A stretch of DNA of 64,000 nt. Source: Pararobbsia alpina. GTDB lineage: Bacteria > Pseudomonadota > Gammaproteobacteria > Burkholderiales > Burkholderiaceae. The number at the start of each line of letters is the position of its first letter. Positions within the stretch are counted from its first letter, which is position 1. Position numbers and translations under genes: made by a program. The notes under the pieces are model-generated. The model was not told the origin of the DNA, ran no database searches, and saw only the letters and a program-made list of their open reading frames with translations. This document shows positions 20,874-31,400 of this stretch, piece by piece. Where the stretch lies: assembly GCF_902859895.1 (NCBI RefSeq), contig NZ_CADIKM010000003.1:62001-126000 (forward strand), written 5' to 3'.

Positions 20874-21613
20874 GGTGGAATTGTAGCGCCCGGGCCTTCG
20901 GCCGCACGCAGCAGCGCGTCGATTTCGGCGAGATGCGCGGGCGTGCCGACATTGCGCCACAGCCCGTCATAGCGCTCGCCGCTGGCGCGGCCCTGGGCGA
21001 TCGTGTCGAAGAAATAGGGCGTCAGCGCGTGCTGGGTGCCGGGCACGATCGTGTGGAACATGCGGCTGTCGTACACGCCGATACTGCCAAAGGTCAGCCG
21101 AGGCCAGCGGGGCGACTCGTCGGTCACGAGCCAGCCGTCCTCGCGCAGCGTAAAGTCGCCGCGCGGATGATAGGGCGGATTCGGCACGACGACGAGGTGC
21201 ATGCCCGGTATCGCCTCGCCGGCCATGCGTCGCGCGGTCGGCAGCAGGCTGGCATAGTCGAACGCGGTATAGAGGTCGCCCGCGATCGCGACGAAGATGG
21301 ACGGGGTGCCGGCCGGTTCGAGCAGGGGCAGCGCCTGTGCGATGCCGCCTGCCGTTTCAAGTGCGCTGTGTTCGGCCGAGTAGCGCAGGGTCACGCCCCA
21401 TTGCGAGCCGTCGCCCAGGCGCGCCTCGAACTGTTCGCCAAGCCATGCGTGGTTGATCACGATGGTCTTGAAGCCCGCACGTGCGAGGCTTTCGATTTGC
21501 CAGACGATCAGCGGCTTGCCGCCGGCTTCGAGCAGCGGTTTCGGACAGTGGTCGGTCAAGGGGCGCATCCGGTCGCCGCGGCCCGCGGCAAAGATCATTG
21601 CAAGGGTCGTCAT
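20870..21613 (-). CDS. murU: MurNAc-alpha-1-phosphate uridylyltransferase
   Basis: Nucleotidyltransferase of 247 residues with the sugar-phosphate motif AAGRGDRMRPLTDHCPKPLL at the N-terminus (G-x-G-x-R and the PK pair). Placed directly behind amgK, as in Pseudomonas, where MurU converts MurNAc-1-phosphate to UDP-MurNAc and bypasses fosfomycin-sensitive de novo synthesis. The general family also holds glucose- and mannose-1-phosphate enzymes; context decides the name. Overlaps pepP by 4 bp and follows amgK after 32 bp. Confidence 0.87.
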   Translation of the reverse strand: MTTLAMIFAAGRGDRMRPLTDHCPKPLLEAGGKPLIVWQIESLARAGFKTIVINHAWLGEQFEARLGDGSQWGVTLRYSAEHSALETAGGIAQALPLLEPAGTPSIFVAIAGDLYTAFDYASLLPTARRMAGEAIPGMHLVVVPNPPYHPRGDFTLREDGWLVTDESPRWPRLTFGSIGVYDSRMFHTIVPGTQHALTPYFFDTIAQGRASGERYDGLWRNVGTPAHLAEIDALLRAAEGPGATIPP

Positions 21614-21645
21614 CTCTTAGTCCTGCAGCGCTTCATCGCCGGTCT

Positions 21646-22740
21646 TCAGAAGGTATATCCAACCGCGGGCGCCTGGCCTTCGAGTTGGTCGAGCAGGCGC
21701 GCGAGCGGCGCGAGCGGACGGTAGCGCAGGGCGACCTTGCGCGCATAGGCGATGAAACGCGGCAGGTCTTCGAGGTAGCGCGGCTTGCCGTCGCGATACG
21801 CGAGCCGCGCGAACAGGCCGAGGATCTTGATGTGGCGTTGCAGGCCGATCCACTCGAGCTCCCGGTAGAACTCGCCGAAATCCGAGCGCACCGGCAGGCC
21901 AGCCTTCTTCGCCTGTTCCCAGTACCAAACAAAGCAGTCAAGTTCGACCTCCTCGTCCCAGCTGATGAACGCGTCGCGCAGCAGCGACGCGACATCGTAG
22001 GCGATCGGGCCCTCGACGGCGTCCTGGAAGTCGAGCACGCCGGGGTTGGGCGTGCAGACCATCAGATTGCGCGGCATGAAGTCGCGCAGCATGAAGCACT
22101 GCGGCTGGGCGAGCGCGCTGTCGGCGAGCGCCCGGAACACCGGCGCGAGCGTGGTGCGATCGGCGGCCACCTGGGCCTCGCTGCGGCCCAGGTGGCGCTC
22201 GAGGTACCACTCGGGAAACAGATTCATCTCGCGTTGGAGGAACGCGTCGTCGAACAACGGCAGCACACCGGGCCGGGAACTGGCCTGCCAGCGGATCAGG
22301 GTGCCCAGCGCGTCGCGCAGCAGCGGCACCGCTTCGGCCGGGCGGGCGGGATCGAGGACATCGATGTAGGCCGTCCGACCGAGGTCGGTGACCAGCATGA
22401 AGCCTTGCTCGAGATCGCTGGCGAGCACGTCGGGCGCATGAACGCCCGCGTGCGCGAGCAGGCCCGCGATCTGTACGAATTCGCGGCACTTTTCGGGGGG
22501 CGGGGCATCGACCGCGATGACACTTTGTTGCGTGCCTTTATTACCGGACCTTCCAGCCTGGGTTTCAGCCTGCAGTTCGGCGTGTAGCTCGGTCTGTGAC
22601 GCGCAGTCGAGCCGGAAGTAGCGGCGCGCGCTCGCATCCGCGGAAGCCGGCGCGAGGGTCGAAACCTGCAGGCCGCGCGGCGCGGCGAGGCCCGCCAGCC
22701 AGTCGCGGAGCTGGTCGAGTCGTGGATCGGGAGCAGGCAT
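21646..22740 (-). CDS. amgK: MurNAc/GlcNAc anomeric kinase
   Basis: Aminoglycoside-phosphotransferase-fold kinase of 364 residues. Landmarks: LVTDLGRTAYID in the N-lobe hinge region, the catalytic loop MLRDFMPRNLMV (Brenner-type D..P.N) and the metal-binding LDFQDAVEGP. Adjacency to murU supports AmgK, which phosphorylates MurNAc and GlcNAc at C1 in cell-wall recycling. ATG 22740 (MPAPDPRLDQLRDWL) is chosen over a hydrophobic upstream extension to 22827. It heads the amgK-murU-pepP-ubiH operon and is divergent from lptD. Confidence 0.87.
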   Translation of the reverse strand: MPAPDPRLDQLRDWLAGLAAPRGLQVSTLAPASADASARRYFRLDCASQTELHAELQAETQAGRSGNKGTQQSVIAVDAPPPEKCREFVQIAGLLAHAGVHAPDVLASDLEQGFMLVTDLGRTAYIDVLDPARPAEAVPLLRDALGTLIRWQASSRPGVLPLFDDAFLQREMNLFPEWYLERHLGRSEAQVAADRTTLAPVFRALADSALAQPQCFMLRDFMPRNLMVCTPNPGVLDFQDAVEGPIAYDVASLLRDAFISWDEEVELDCFVWYWEQAKKAGLPVRSDFGEFYRELEWIGLQRHIKILGLFARLAYRDGKPRYLEDLPRFIAYARKVALRYRPLAPLARLLDQLEGQAPAVGYTF

Positions 22741-23065
22741 CGGGATGAACGGACTTGAAAGAAGTAGTGGACAAAAAAAAAGGAAACAGCGGAGCAGCGA
22801 CGCCCAAACCGGAGGCAAAAGACGCAAAAATGAGACGCAGAAAGCCGTCGCAAGGAGGTGTTACGACAAAGTCGGGGCCTTGTAGGCGTTGCAAGGCCGC
22901 CATCAAAACGTCTTGCCATATAATACCCCACGACTTTTTACGCGCGACCCGCGCAAGCTTCGCTTCGCTTCTGCCCGTGTGCCGCCGTAAAGGCGCCCCG
23001 GCTGGCCCGGCCACCTAGGCGGCGACTGCGAAGTGCCGACGCGGTTCCGCTTGCCCATTGCGTTC
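22741..23065. other. Divergent promoter region amgK/lptD
   Basis: No coding signal. It holds an A-rich tract (22775-22785) near amgK and, toward lptD, a perfect TATAAT at 22919-22924 without a clear -35 at 17 bp. E. coli lptD is under envelope-stress control; nothing here lets me assign a specific sigma factor. Confidence 0.4.
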
Positions 23066-25426
23066 ATGCCGCTGAGAAAGACCCGCCGAACGAAACCCCG
23101 CCGCTGCTCGCCGTTGCACGCCACGCCGCTTTTCGCGGCGATCGTCGCGACAGCGAGCTGGTCGCCCCACGCGCATGCGCAGCTCAGCGCCAAGGCGGCG
23201 ATCCCGACGCCGGTCGATTCGCCCTGGGGCCTGAAGCTCGCGCCTCAGGTCGAGGAACACCTACTCGGACCGGACGAGAAGCCGGCCCGGTTCACGATCT
23301 CGGACTACGCGGCCGGCACGCTCGACCAGGACATCTCACTGACCGGCAGTGCCGAAATCCGGAACACGACGACCGTCATCAAGGCGGAGAACCTTCACTA
23401 CGATCAGGACACCGACCGCGCCGATGCGTATGGCAACGTCAGGCTGGTCAACAACGGCAACACCTTTACCGGGCCCGAAGCGCACCTGAAGGTCGAGGCG
23501 AACGAAGGCTTCATCCTGACGCCGACCTACCACTTCAACTCGACGAGCGGCAATGGCCACGCCCAGCAGGCCAACCTGCTCGACCCCGAACGGACCAAGA
23601 TCGACCACGGCACCTATACCGCCTGCAAGTGCGCTGACGATCCGGCGTGGTATGTGTCGGCCAGTCAGGTCGATCTCGATTCAGGATCGAACTTGGGGGT
23701 TGCCCATAATGGGGTGCTGTTCTTCGAGCACGTGCCGATCTTCGCGAGCCCGATCATGACGTTTCCACTGACCGGCGATCGCCAGTCCGGCCTGCTGCCG
23801 CCAACGGTCGGGATCAGTTCGACCACCGGCCTGGACTATACGCAGCCGTACTACATCAATATCGCGCCGAACCGCGACCTGACGGTGGCACCGCGGATCA
23901 TGACGGATCGCGGCGTGCAGCTTTCCGCGACCTATCGCTATCTGTCCCCGACTTATTCGGGGACCTTGACCGTCCAGGACCTGCCGCATGACATGCAGAC
24001 CAAGACGAACCGGTGGGCAATCTATTTCAACCATACGCAGCAGCTTGGCGACGGCGTGAGCGTCTATGCGAATTACAACAAGGTCTCGGATGCCACCTAT
24101 CCGGAAGATCTCGGATCGAACGACCTGTTCACGACCGGCACTCAGGTGCTGTACCAGCAGGAAGCGGGGCTGACCTACAACAAGGGCGACTGGTCGATTC
24201 TCGCGCGCGTGCAGAACTGGCAGACGCTGCCGCCGTCGACGGCGCCTTATGGCCGTGAGCCCCAGCTCAACGTCAAGTGGTCGAAGTACGACGTCGACGG
24301 CTTCGACTTCGGCGTGGAGGGCGATGCGACGCGCTTCACCGTCACGACGGGCGACATGACCGAGGGCGACCGGCTGTACCTGAACCCGTATCTCAGCTAC
24401 TCGCTGATCGGGCCGGGATACTTCGTGATTCCGAAGATCCAGGAACACTTCACCGCCTACAACCTGACCTATATCGCGTCGACTGCGCCGGCGGGGCAGC
24501 CGCGCCAGTTGAGCTCGGCGATTCCTACGTTCAGCCTCGATTCGGGGCTCGTCTTCGAACGGCCGGTGCGCCTGTTCGGGATGGACTATATCCAGACGCT
24601 CGAGCCGCGCGCCTACTACGTCTACACGCCCTATCACAATCAGAACTTCCAGCCGCTGTTCGACACGGCCGAAGCCGACTTCGGGCTCGCGGAGATCTAT
24701 ACGGAAAACACCTTCGTCGGAAATGACCGGATCGCCGACGCCAACAAGGTGACGCTCGGCCTCACGACGCGCTTCATCAATGCGTCGACCGGCGATGAAC
24801 GTGCGCGCTTCACGATTGCGCAGCAATACTATTTCCAGCAGCAGCGTGTGACCCTGGTGCCGGATGAGACGCTCGACTCAGCGAACCATTCCGACCTGCT
24901 GCTCGGGGCATCGATGAAGCTTGGCGCGACATTTGCGACGGGGGTGGCGTTCCAATATAACCAGAGCCTCAATGAGCTGATCCGTTCGAACATCGGTTTT
25001 GCGTGGAGCCCGGCGGAGCGCGAAGTGCTCAACGTCTCATACCGCTACACGCGCGCGACCGAAACGCTCGACAATGTGCCGATCAACCAGTTCGTGGTTT
25101 CCACACAATGGCCGATCACGGCCCATCTCTACGGGGTCGCGCGTGTGAACTACGACTTCATCGCGCACCAGGTCGTCGACGGTGTGATCGGCATGCAATA
25201 CGACGCCGAATGCTGGACGCTCGGCCTCGCGGTCCAGCGCTATGCGAACGGCATCGAAACGACGGGTGTGCCCGGTACCGGGACGCGTATCCTTGCCCAA
25301 CTGGAACTCAAGGGCTTTTCGAAGATTGATAACGGCCTGGTCGAGCAGTTCCGTGCGAGCGTGCCGGGCTACACGCCGACGCCGGGATTGCCGCCGCCCA
25401 ATTCGCGCTTCACCAATTATGAATAG
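23066..25426 (+). CDS. lptD: LPS-assembly outer-membrane protein LptD
   Basis: Beta-barrel that inserts LPS into the outer leaflet together with LptE. ATG 23066 gives a basic n-region, hydrophobic core and an AHA-type cleavage site before QLSAKAA; a GTG at 23033 would add 11 residues and neither start has a good ribosome-binding site. The periplasmic OstA-like jellyroll (about residues 80-190) contains [15 protein letters not shown]; the rest is barrel, ending in aromatic-rich strands. A Cys pair (CKCADD) near residue 195 and another Cys near 705 may form the disulfides known in LptD. First gene of lptD-surA-pdxA-rsmA. Confidence 0.95.
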   Translation: MPLRKTRRTKPRRCSPLHATPLFAAIVATASWSPHAHAQLSAKAAIPTPVDSPWGLKLAPQVEEHLLGPDEKPARFTISDYAAGTLDQDISLTGSAEIRNTTTVIKAENLHYDQDTDRADAYGNVRLVNNGNTFTGPEAHLKVEANEGFILTPTYHFNSTSGNGHAQQANLLDPERTKIDHGTYTACKCADDPAWYVSASQVDLDSGSNLGVAHNGVLFFEHVPIFASPIMTFPLTGDRQSGLLPPTVGISSTTGLDYTQPYYINIAPNRDLTVAPRIMTDRGVQLSATYRYLSPTYSGTLTVQDLPHDMQTKTNRWAIYFNHTQQLGDGVSVYANYNKVSDATYPEDLGSNDLFTTGTQVLYQQEAGLTYNKGDWSILARVQNWQTLPPSTAPYGREPQLNVKWSKYDVDGFDFGVEGDATRFTVTTGDMTEGDRLYLNPYLSYSLIGPGYFVIPKIQEHFTAYNLTYIASTAPAGQPRQLSSAIPTFSLDSGLVFERPVRLFGMDYIQTLEPRAYYVYTPYHNQNFQPLFDTAEADFGLAEIYTENTFVGNDRIADANKVTLGLTTRFINASTGDERARFTIAQQYYFQQQRVTLVPDETLDSANHSDLLLGASMKLGATFATGVAFQYNQSLNELIRSNIGFAWSPAEREVLNVSYRYTRATETLDNVPINQFVVSTQWPITAHLYGVARVNYDFIAHQVVDGVIGMQYDAECWTLGLAVQRYANGIETTGVPGTGTRILAQLELKGFSKIDNGLVEQFRASVPGYTPTPGLPPPNSRFTNYE

Positions 25427-25557
25427 CACCGGCGCAGCCGCCTCGATGCGGTGAGTTCAATACGGGCTGGCCGCGCCGTCGAAATTGCAACCCTGCTGCG
25501 CGCCCCGAACGCGCGTCACGTCGAAACAGCATTAACACGGAGTCTTTGTTGGGAACT

Positions 25558-26940
25558 ATGAAAACCGTAAAACCCGTTTGCTGGCGCCTGTCGACCGCGC
25601 TCGTCGTCCCGCTGCTCGCGCTGACCGCCCTGTTGTGCACCGTCCAGTCGGCCCGGGCACAAGCCCTCGATGGTGGCACGTCCGTCGACCCGGTCGACCG
25701 TGTGGCCGCGGTCGTGAACAATGGCGTGATCACGCAGCGCGAGCTCGACGACCGCACCGCCCTGATCCAGAACCGCCTCAAGCAGCAGAACAGCGCGCTG
25801 CCGCCCGAGGCCGATCTCAAGCGGCAGGTGCTCGACCAGATGGTGCTCGAGCGCATCCAGATCGAGAAGGCACAAGACGACGGCATCACGGTCGACGATG
25901 CGATGGTCCAGCGCACACTCGAGCGGCTTGCCGCAACGAACCACATGACGCTCGACCAGTATCGCGATCGCCTGACGGCGGAAGGGGTACCTTGGTCGAC
26001 GTTCCAGCGCGACGCGCGCAACGAGCTGCTCCTGAGCCGGCTGCGCGAACGTGAAGTCGACAGCAAGGTCCAGGTCTCGGACACCGAAGTGGTTGCCTAC
26101 CTCGCGAGCCAGCGCGGCCCGGGCGCACCGCAGAACGACCTGCATGTGCAACTGATCGAGTTCAAGGCGCCGGCCAGCCTGGCGCAGGGCGAACTCGACG
26201 CGATCCAGGCCAAGGCGCAGAGCGTGCTCCAGCAGGCCAGCGCTTCGGGCGCCAATTTCGGCAAGCTTGCGCAGCAGTATTCGCAGGCCGACGATGCCGC
26301 GAAGACGAGCGGAGACCTCGGCTTCAAGTCGCCGGGCTCGCTGCCCGACGAGGTCGTGGCTGCGACGTCGTCGTTGCGTCCGGGGCAGGTCGACACGGAG
26401 ATCGTGAAGGGCGACGGCGTGCTCTATATCGTCAAGCTGGTCGATCGCCGACCTGCGCAGAGTTCGGGGGCCGACGCGCCGAAGATGGTGCAGACGCACG
26501 TGCAGCACATCCTGTTGCGCGTGGGCGGCAGCATGTCCGAGCCGGCGGCGCGCCAGCAGTTGCTGGACATCAAGCAGAAGCTTCTCGCGCATAACGGCGA
26601 CTTCGCGACCTATGCGCGCACGTATTCGCAGGACGGGTCGGCCCAGCAAGGCGGCGACCTCGGCTGGATCAGCCCCGGCGAAACCGTACCCGACTTCGAG
26701 CGTGCGATGAACAACCTCAAGGTCGACGAGATCAGCGATCCCGTGCGTACCGAGTATGGCTATCACCTGATCCAAGTGCTCGGCCGCCGCGATGCGGATG
26801 TCAACGTCCAGAAGCAGCAGGATCTCGCACGCCAGGCCCTGGGCCAGCGCAAGGCCGAGCAGGCCTATTCAGACTGGCTGCGCGAGCTGCGTGATTCGTC
26901 GTATGTGCACTACGAGACGATGCCGAACGGCGCGAATTGA
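25558..26940 (+). CDS. surA: Periplasmic chaperone / peptidyl-prolyl isomerase SurA
   Basis: Escorts outer-membrane proteins, LptD among them, across the periplasm. ATG 25558 starts a signal peptide ([11 protein letters not shown], then a Leu/Ala core to ARAQA). The SurA_N chaperone domain starts at [17 protein letters not shown]; two parvulin domains follow, the second clear from [12 protein letters not shown] to [13 protein letters not shown]. 460 residues is slightly longer than E. coli SurA. An in-frame TTG at 25546 is less likely. Lies 131 bp after lptD. Confidence 0.95.
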   Translation: MKTVKPVCWRLSTALVVPLLALTALLCTVQSARAQALDGGTSVDPVDRVAAVVNNGVITQRELDDRTALIQNRLKQQNSALPPEADLKRQVLDQMVLERIQIEKAQDDGITVDDAMVQRTLERLAATNHMTLDQYRDRLTAEGVPWSTFQRDARNELLLSRLREREVDSKVQVSDTEVVAYLASQRGPGAPQNDLHVQLIEFKAPASLAQGELDAIQAKAQSVLQQASASGANFGKLAQQYSQADDAAKTSGDLGFKSPGSLPDEVVAATSSLRPGQVDTEIVKGDGVLYIVKLVDRRPAQSSGADAPKMVQTHVQHILLRVGGSMSEPAARQQLLDIKQKLLAHNGDFATYARTYSQDGSAQQGGDLGWISPGETVPDFERAMNNLKVDEISDPVRTEYGYHLIQVLGRRDADVNVQKQQDLARQALGQRKAEQAYSDWLRELRDSSYVHYETMPNGAN

Positions 26941-26977
26941 GACCTGCCTCCGGCATCGACGAGATGAACACGCACTG

Positions 26978-27988
26978 ATGAACGCCCACTCGCTCCAGAT
27001 CGCGATCACCACTGGCGAGCCCGCCGGTGTCGGTCCAGAACTGACTGTGCAGGCGCTGGCACATGGGCTTGGCGAGCCTGCTGCACAGCCGCGCTGGCCG
27101 GGTGTTCATTTCGTCGTGCTCGGCGATCGCGGCCTGCTCGAGGAGCGTGCCGCGCGGGTTGGCATCGACTTGCAGCCTCTGCTGGCGAGCGGTGCGGTCG
27201 GCATCGAACATCATCCGCTCGGGCGACCCGCCCAGGCTGGCACGCTCGATCCGGCCAATGGCCGCTATGTGCTCGACCTGCTCGATACCGCGATCGATGG
27301 AGCGCTCGACGGGCGCTTCGCGGCGCTCGTGACCGCGCCGCTCCAGAAAAGCACGATCAACGACGCGGGTGTGCCGTTCACCGGCCATACCGAATATCTT
27401 GCCGAGCGCACCGGTACGCCGCGCGTCGTCATGATGCTCGCGGGTTCGGGCGAGCATCCGCTGCGGGTGGCGCTCGCGACGACCCATCTGCCGCTCAAGG
27501 ACGTTTCCGCGGCGCTGACGATCGACGGTCTCGTCGAAACGCTGACCATCATCGACCGTGACCTGCGCGCCTCATTCGGTCGTGAGGCACCCGCGATTCT
27601 CGTGACCGGTCTCAATCCGCATGCCGGCGAAAACGGCTATCTCGGCCGTGAGGAGATCGATGTGATCTCGCCCGCGCTCGAACGCGTGCGCGCGGCAGGC
27701 ATCGATGCACGCGGCCCCTATCCCGCCGATACGTTGTTCCAGCCCCGCTACCTGCGCGATGCCGACTGCGTGCTCGCGATGTTCCACGACCAGGGCCTGC
27801 CGGTGCTCAAGTATGCGACCTTCGGCGAGGGCATCAACGTGACGCTCGGCCTGCCGATCGTCAGAACCTCGGTCGATCATGGCACCGCACTCGACCTGGC
27901 CGGTACGGGTCGGGCCGATTGCGGCAGCCTGATCGCTGCGATCGATGCGGCGGTTTCCATGGCGCGGCATCGTTCGCATTGCGCTTGA
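26978..27988 (+). CDS. pdxA: 4-hydroxythreonine-4-phosphate dehydrogenase
   Basis: NAD-dependent, metal-requiring enzyme of pyridoxal-phosphate synthesis. Motifs: [13 protein letters not shown] at the N-terminus, [38 protein letters not shown] and [18 protein letters not shown]. The ATG at 26978 ([13 protein letters not shown]) starts 37 bp behind surA and gives 336 residues. The surA-pdxA-rsmA order is conserved in proteobacteria. Confidence 0.96.
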   Translation: MNAHSLQIAITTGEPAGVGPELTVQALAHGLGEPAAQPRWPGVHFVVLGDRGLLEERAARVGIDLQPLLASGAVGIEHHPLGRPAQAGTLDPANGRYVLDLLDTAIDGALDGRFAALVTAPLQKSTINDAGVPFTGHTEYLAERTGTPRVVMMLAGSGEHPLRVALATTHLPLKDVSAALTIDGLVETLTIIDRDLRASFGREAPAILVTGLNPHAGENGYLGREEIDVISPALERVRAAGIDARGPYPADTLFQPRYLRDADCVLAMFHDQGLPVLKYATFGEGINVTLGLPIVRTSVDHGTALDLAGTGRADCGSLIAAIDAAVSMARHRSHCA

Positions 27989-27999
27989 TGGCCAGGGCA

Positions 28000-28038
28000 T
28001 GGTGGCTCCGCTTGGTGGCTCCACTTGATGGCTCCACT
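28000..28038 (+). repeat. Three tandem 13-bp repeats
   Basis: Units TGGTGGCTCCGCT (28000-28012), TGGTGGCTCCACT (28013-28025) and TGATGGCTCCACT (28026-28038) follow each other exactly between pdxA and rsmA, each differing from the next by one base. No known regulatory role; likely replication slippage. Confidence 0.9.
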
Positions 28039-28131
28039 TGAGTGAGCCGTACGAGCGACCCTTTTAATCAGACAGGCTGCGTGATCCCGCGCTGCCGTCG
28101 AGTGCGGCCCTGAGGGGCCGCGAGTCCGTCT

Positions 28132-28938
28132 ATGATGAAGCTGAAATCCCACCAGGGCCACGTCGCGCGCAAGCGCTTCGGCCAGAACTTCCTGACCGAT
28201 CACGGCATCATCGATTCGATCGTCGATGCGATCAACCCGCAGCCGCGCGACCGCATCGTCGAGATCGGCCCGGGTCTCGGTGCGCTGACGACGCCGCTCG
28301 CCGCGCGTGTCGAGCAGCTCCATGCGGTCGAACTCGATCGCGACCTGATCGCGCGTCTGACGCAGACCTTCGGCGACAGGCTCGTGCTCCACTCGGGCGA
28401 TGCGCTCGCATTCGACTTCCGGCCACTCGCAGACGTCGTCGGCGCGGTGGGGCCGCGCAATCTGCGCATCGTCGGCAACCTCCCATACAATATTTCGAGC
28501 CCGCTGCTGTTTCACCTGACCGCCTTTGCCGATGTCGTGATCGACCAGCACTTCATGCTGCAGGACGAGGTGGTCGAGCGGATGGTCGCGGAGCCGGGGA
28601 CCAAAGCCTTCAGCCGGCTGTCGGTGATGCTCCAGTACCGGTATTGGATGGACAAGCTGTTCGACGTGCCGCCCGAGTCGTTCGAGCCGCCACCGAAAGT
28701 CAATTCGGCGATCGTGAGGATGATTCCACGCAATGCCGACGAACTGGCCGACGTCGACGTGAAGGTGCTTGGCGAACTCGTGACCGCGGCATTCAGCCAG
28801 CGCCGCAAGATGCTGCGCAATACGCTGGGCGCCTATCGCGACCGAGTCGATTTCGAGGCGCTGGGGTTCGACCTCCAGCGTCGTGCCGAAGACGTGCCGG
28901 TCGATGAATATGTCCGTGTCGCACAAACACTGAAGTAG
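28132..28938 (+). CDS. rsmA: 16S rRNA dimethyladenosine transferase
   Basis: KsgA/RsmA dimethylates two adjacent adenosines near the 3' end of 16S rRNA using S-adenosylmethionine. Motifs: [14 protein letters not shown] motif [12 protein letters not shown], acidic loop [10 protein letters not shown] and the catalytic [12 protein letters not shown]. 268 residues is typical. It closes the lptD-surA-pdxA-rsmA run and is convergent with the CNNM/CBS gene (16 bp between stops). Confidence 0.97.
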   Translation: MMKLKSHQGHVARKRFGQNFLTDHGIIDSIVDAINPQPRDRIVEIGPGLGALTTPLAARVEQLHAVELDRDLIARLTQTFGDRLVLHSGDALAFDFRPLADVVGAVGPRNLRIVGNLPYNISSPLLFHLTAFADVVIDQHFMLQDEVVERMVAEPGTKAFSRLSVMLQYRYWMDKLFDVPPESFEPPPKVNSAIVRMIPRNADELADVDVKVLGELVTAAFSQRRKMLRNTLGAYRDRVDFEALGFDLQRRAEDVPVDEYVRVAQTLK

Positions 28939-28954
28939 CGAACTCAGCGACCGC

Positions 28955-30268
28955 TCAATCGGCAAGCTCCGACGCTTCATCCTTCGGCGTCACGACGACC
29001 GTGCCGATGCGCGGCCCGATCAATTCCTTGACCGTGATCGTCGCGGCATCGAAGTCGACGACATGTCCGGGCAGGGGCAGCTCGCCGATCCGGTCGAGAA
29101 TCATGCCGCCGACCGATTCGGCCCGTTGCTCTCCGAAGTGAACCCCGAGCTCGTGTTCGAGCGAAACGATCGTGAGGCTGGCCTGGCCCTCGACGCTGCC
29201 GTCGGGCAGCCTTTCCCATTCGACTTCGGTCGTGCGCACGTCATCCTTGATCTGTCCGACCAGGGCGCTGGCGAGATCGGCAAGCGTCACGAAGCCGATC
29301 GGCGCGAGTCCCGGGCGTCCGACCACGGCGAAGTGCGGCGCACCGCCCCGAAAAAGCCGCAGGAGTTCGAGCGCGGGCATCTCGGGCAAGGTGTGGAGCA
29401 CCGGCCGCGCCAGCGCGCGCAGACCCCCGTCGCGCGCGGCATCGACATGCGCGAACAGCACGTCTTTCAAATCGATCATGCCGATCACCGAATCGCCGTC
29501 TTCGCCGTAGAGCGGATAGCGGCTATAGCGCTTTTCGCGCGCGACGCGCATGACCGTCTCGAGTGTGTCGTCGACCTCGAAGCCGACCGCGTCGCGCAGC
29601 GGCCGCATCAGGTCGCTTGAACTCAGCTTGCCGAATTCGAGCGAATGCGAGAGCGTGTTCCATTCGTCGCGCGTGAACTGCCGCGGCGGCCGGCTGCCGC
29701 GCAGGATCAGACGGATCTCGTCTTCGCCATAAGGCGTATCGGCATGGCCGCTGTCCGCGAGGCCGAGCAGCCGGAGGATTCCGTTTGCGCTCATATTGAG
29801 CAGCGCGATCGCCGGGTACATGAGCCAGTAGAACAGGTAAAGCGGCGCCGCCGTTATCAGGCCCGCGCGCTCGGGCATGCGGATCGCGAGCGACTTCGGT
29901 GCGAGTTCGCCCGCGACGATATGCAGGAACGAGATCAGCACGAACGCGAGCACCAGCGAGATCGTGCCGCCGAACCGGGGCTGGACGTCCAGCGCGCTGA
30001 ACACCGGCTCGAGCAGATGCGCAAAGGCGGGTTCGCCAAGCCAGCCAAGGCCGAGCGAGGCGAGCGTGATGCCGAGCTGACAGGCCGACAGATAGGTATC
30101 GAGACGGCTGTGCACGCGCCGTAGCAGCCGGCCGCGCCAGCCGTGCTGCTTGGCAATCGCGGCGACACGCGTGCCGCGAAGCTTGACGAGCGCGAACTCG
30201 GCGGCAACAAAAAAGCCGTTCAGCAATACCAGAAGTAGTGCCGCGGCCAGCGATAGAAGAGTATCCAT
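28955..30268 (-). CDS. CNNM/CBS-domain hemolysin-family membrane protein
   Basis: 437 residues with an N-terminal DUF21 (CNNM) membrane domain of about four hydrophobic segments (residues 1-190), a pair of CBS domains (about 210-330) and a C-terminal CorC_HlyC domain. The family is linked to magnesium or cobalt transport and was historically called hemolysin; no direct evidence for haemolysis exists here. It is a distant paralogue of the soluble CorC at 37872-38759. Co-directional with the M48-type gene upstream. Confidence 0.87.
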   Translation of the reverse strand: MDTLLSLAAALLLVLLNGFFVAAEFALVKLRGTRVAAIAKQHGWRGRLLRRVHSRLDTYLSACQLGITLASLGLGWLGEPAFAHLLEPVFSALDVQPRFGGTISLVLAFVLISFLHIVAGELAPKSLAIRMPERAGLITAAPLYLFYWLMYPAIALLNMSANGILRLLGLADSGHADTPYGEDEIRLILRGSRPPRQFTRDEWNTLSHSLEFGKLSSSDLMRPLRDAVGFEVDDTLETVMRVAREKRYSRYPLYGEDGDSVIGMIDLKDVLFAHVDAARDGGLRALARPVLHTLPEMPALELLRLFRGGAPHFAVVGRPGLAPIGFVTLADLASALVGQIKDDVRTTEVEWERLPDGSVEGQASLTIVSLEHELGVHFGEQRAESVGGMILDRIGELPLPGHVVDFDAATITVKELIGPRIGTVVVTPKDEASELAD

Positions 30269-30293
30269 TCAGGTCTGGCGTGGCCCGGTGTGG

Positions 30294-31226
30294 TCAGAGT
30301 GCGGGAAGCAGTTCGGGCGGATGATTCTTGAGCGTGTGACGTGCCTCGCGAAATTCCGGGAAGATCGATGCGACCGTTTCCCAGAAGCGCGCACTATGGT
30401 TCATTTCGCGCAGATGAGCGAGCTCGTGCGCGACGACGTAGTCGATGATCGACATCGGAAAATGGATCAGCCGCCAGTTGAGCCGGATCCTGCCGTCACT
30501 CGTGCAACTGCCCCAGCGTGTCGCGGCCGACGACAGGCCGAACTTCTCATAGCGCACACCCAGTCGCTGCGCATAGTGATCGAGCCGCGGTCCGAAGATC
30601 CGCTTGGCCTCGCTTTGCAGCCAACTCTGCACCCGGTCCTTGACCTGTTGCGCATCGATGCTGACCGGCAGGCCGAGCTCGAGCAGGCCCGAGCTTTCAT
30701 CGAAGCACAGGCTGCCCGATGCAGAGCTCACGGCGACCCGGATCGTCTTGCCGAGATAGGGCAGTTCGGCGCCGTCGATCCAGTCGATATCAGGCAGGGC
30801 GCGGCGTTCGGCACGGCCCTGCCATTCCGTGAGCTTGCTGATGATCCAGTTCTGCTTGTCCGAAATCGCCGTCTCGATATCGTGAAGCGTGACCCAGCGC
30901 GGCGAGGTGACCGTCAGGCCGCTGCCGTCGATCACGAAGCCGATCGTACGGCGCGCCGAGCGCTTGAGCCGGTAGGGCAGCACATGCTGGCCGAGCACGA
31001 GATGGCGCAGGCGCGATCCATCGGGCAGCGTGGTGGGCGCCGGCACGCGCGGCTGGGCGGGCGGTGGCGTGTCACGCGCCAGCGGGGGCCAGGGTGAAGC
31101 AGGAGACGACGAGGGCGATGATGCAGGGGGTGATGAAGGGGGCAGCAGGTCCGGTCCGTCGAACAACGGCAGGTCGAGTTGCCGGGTGTCGAGCGCTGCG
31201 GTGCGCGGTGAGGGGGCCTGAGGCAT
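30294..31226 (-). CDS. YgjP-like M48/DUF45 metallopeptidase
   Basis: 310 residues. The zinc site is clear: HELAH in DYVVAHELAHLREM, with the third ligand in NHSARFW 11 residues on. This matches the YgjP-like DUF45 group, cytoplasmic putative proteases of unknown substrate. The first 80 residues are Ser/Pro-rich and look disordered, and are absent from most relatives, so a later start is possible. RLNWRLIHFPMSIIDYV precedes the active site as in the family. Located between plsC-like and CNNM genes. Confidence 0.83.
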   Translation of the reverse strand: MPQAPSPRTAALDTRQLDLPLFDGPDLLPPSSPPASSPSSSPASPWPPLARDTPPPAQPRVPAPTTLPDGSRLRHLVLGQHVLPYRLKRSARRTIGFVIDGSGLTVTSPRWVTLHDIETAISDKQNWIISKLTEWQGRAERRALPDIDWIDGAELPYLGKTIRVAVSSASGSLCFDESSGLLELGLPVSIDAQQVKDRVQSWLQSEAKRIFGPRLDHYAQRLGVRYEKFGLSSAATRWGSCTSDGRIRLNWRLIHFPMSIIDYVVAHELAHLREMNHSARFWETVASIFPEFREARHTLKNHPPELLPAL

Positions 31227-31400
31227 CTTAAGCGGTACTCCGGGACGCCCGTGTCGATATCGCGGCGGGCGCAGTCTGCGTTGGAGGCAAGTGTAGACGA
31301 TTTATGAAAAAGGGGGGCCATGAGCCGGGTATCACCATGCGGCAAGCTGCCGTGACGGGTCCGCCGGCCTCCCCGGTCAAGCGTATAGGCGATTGAGCGT

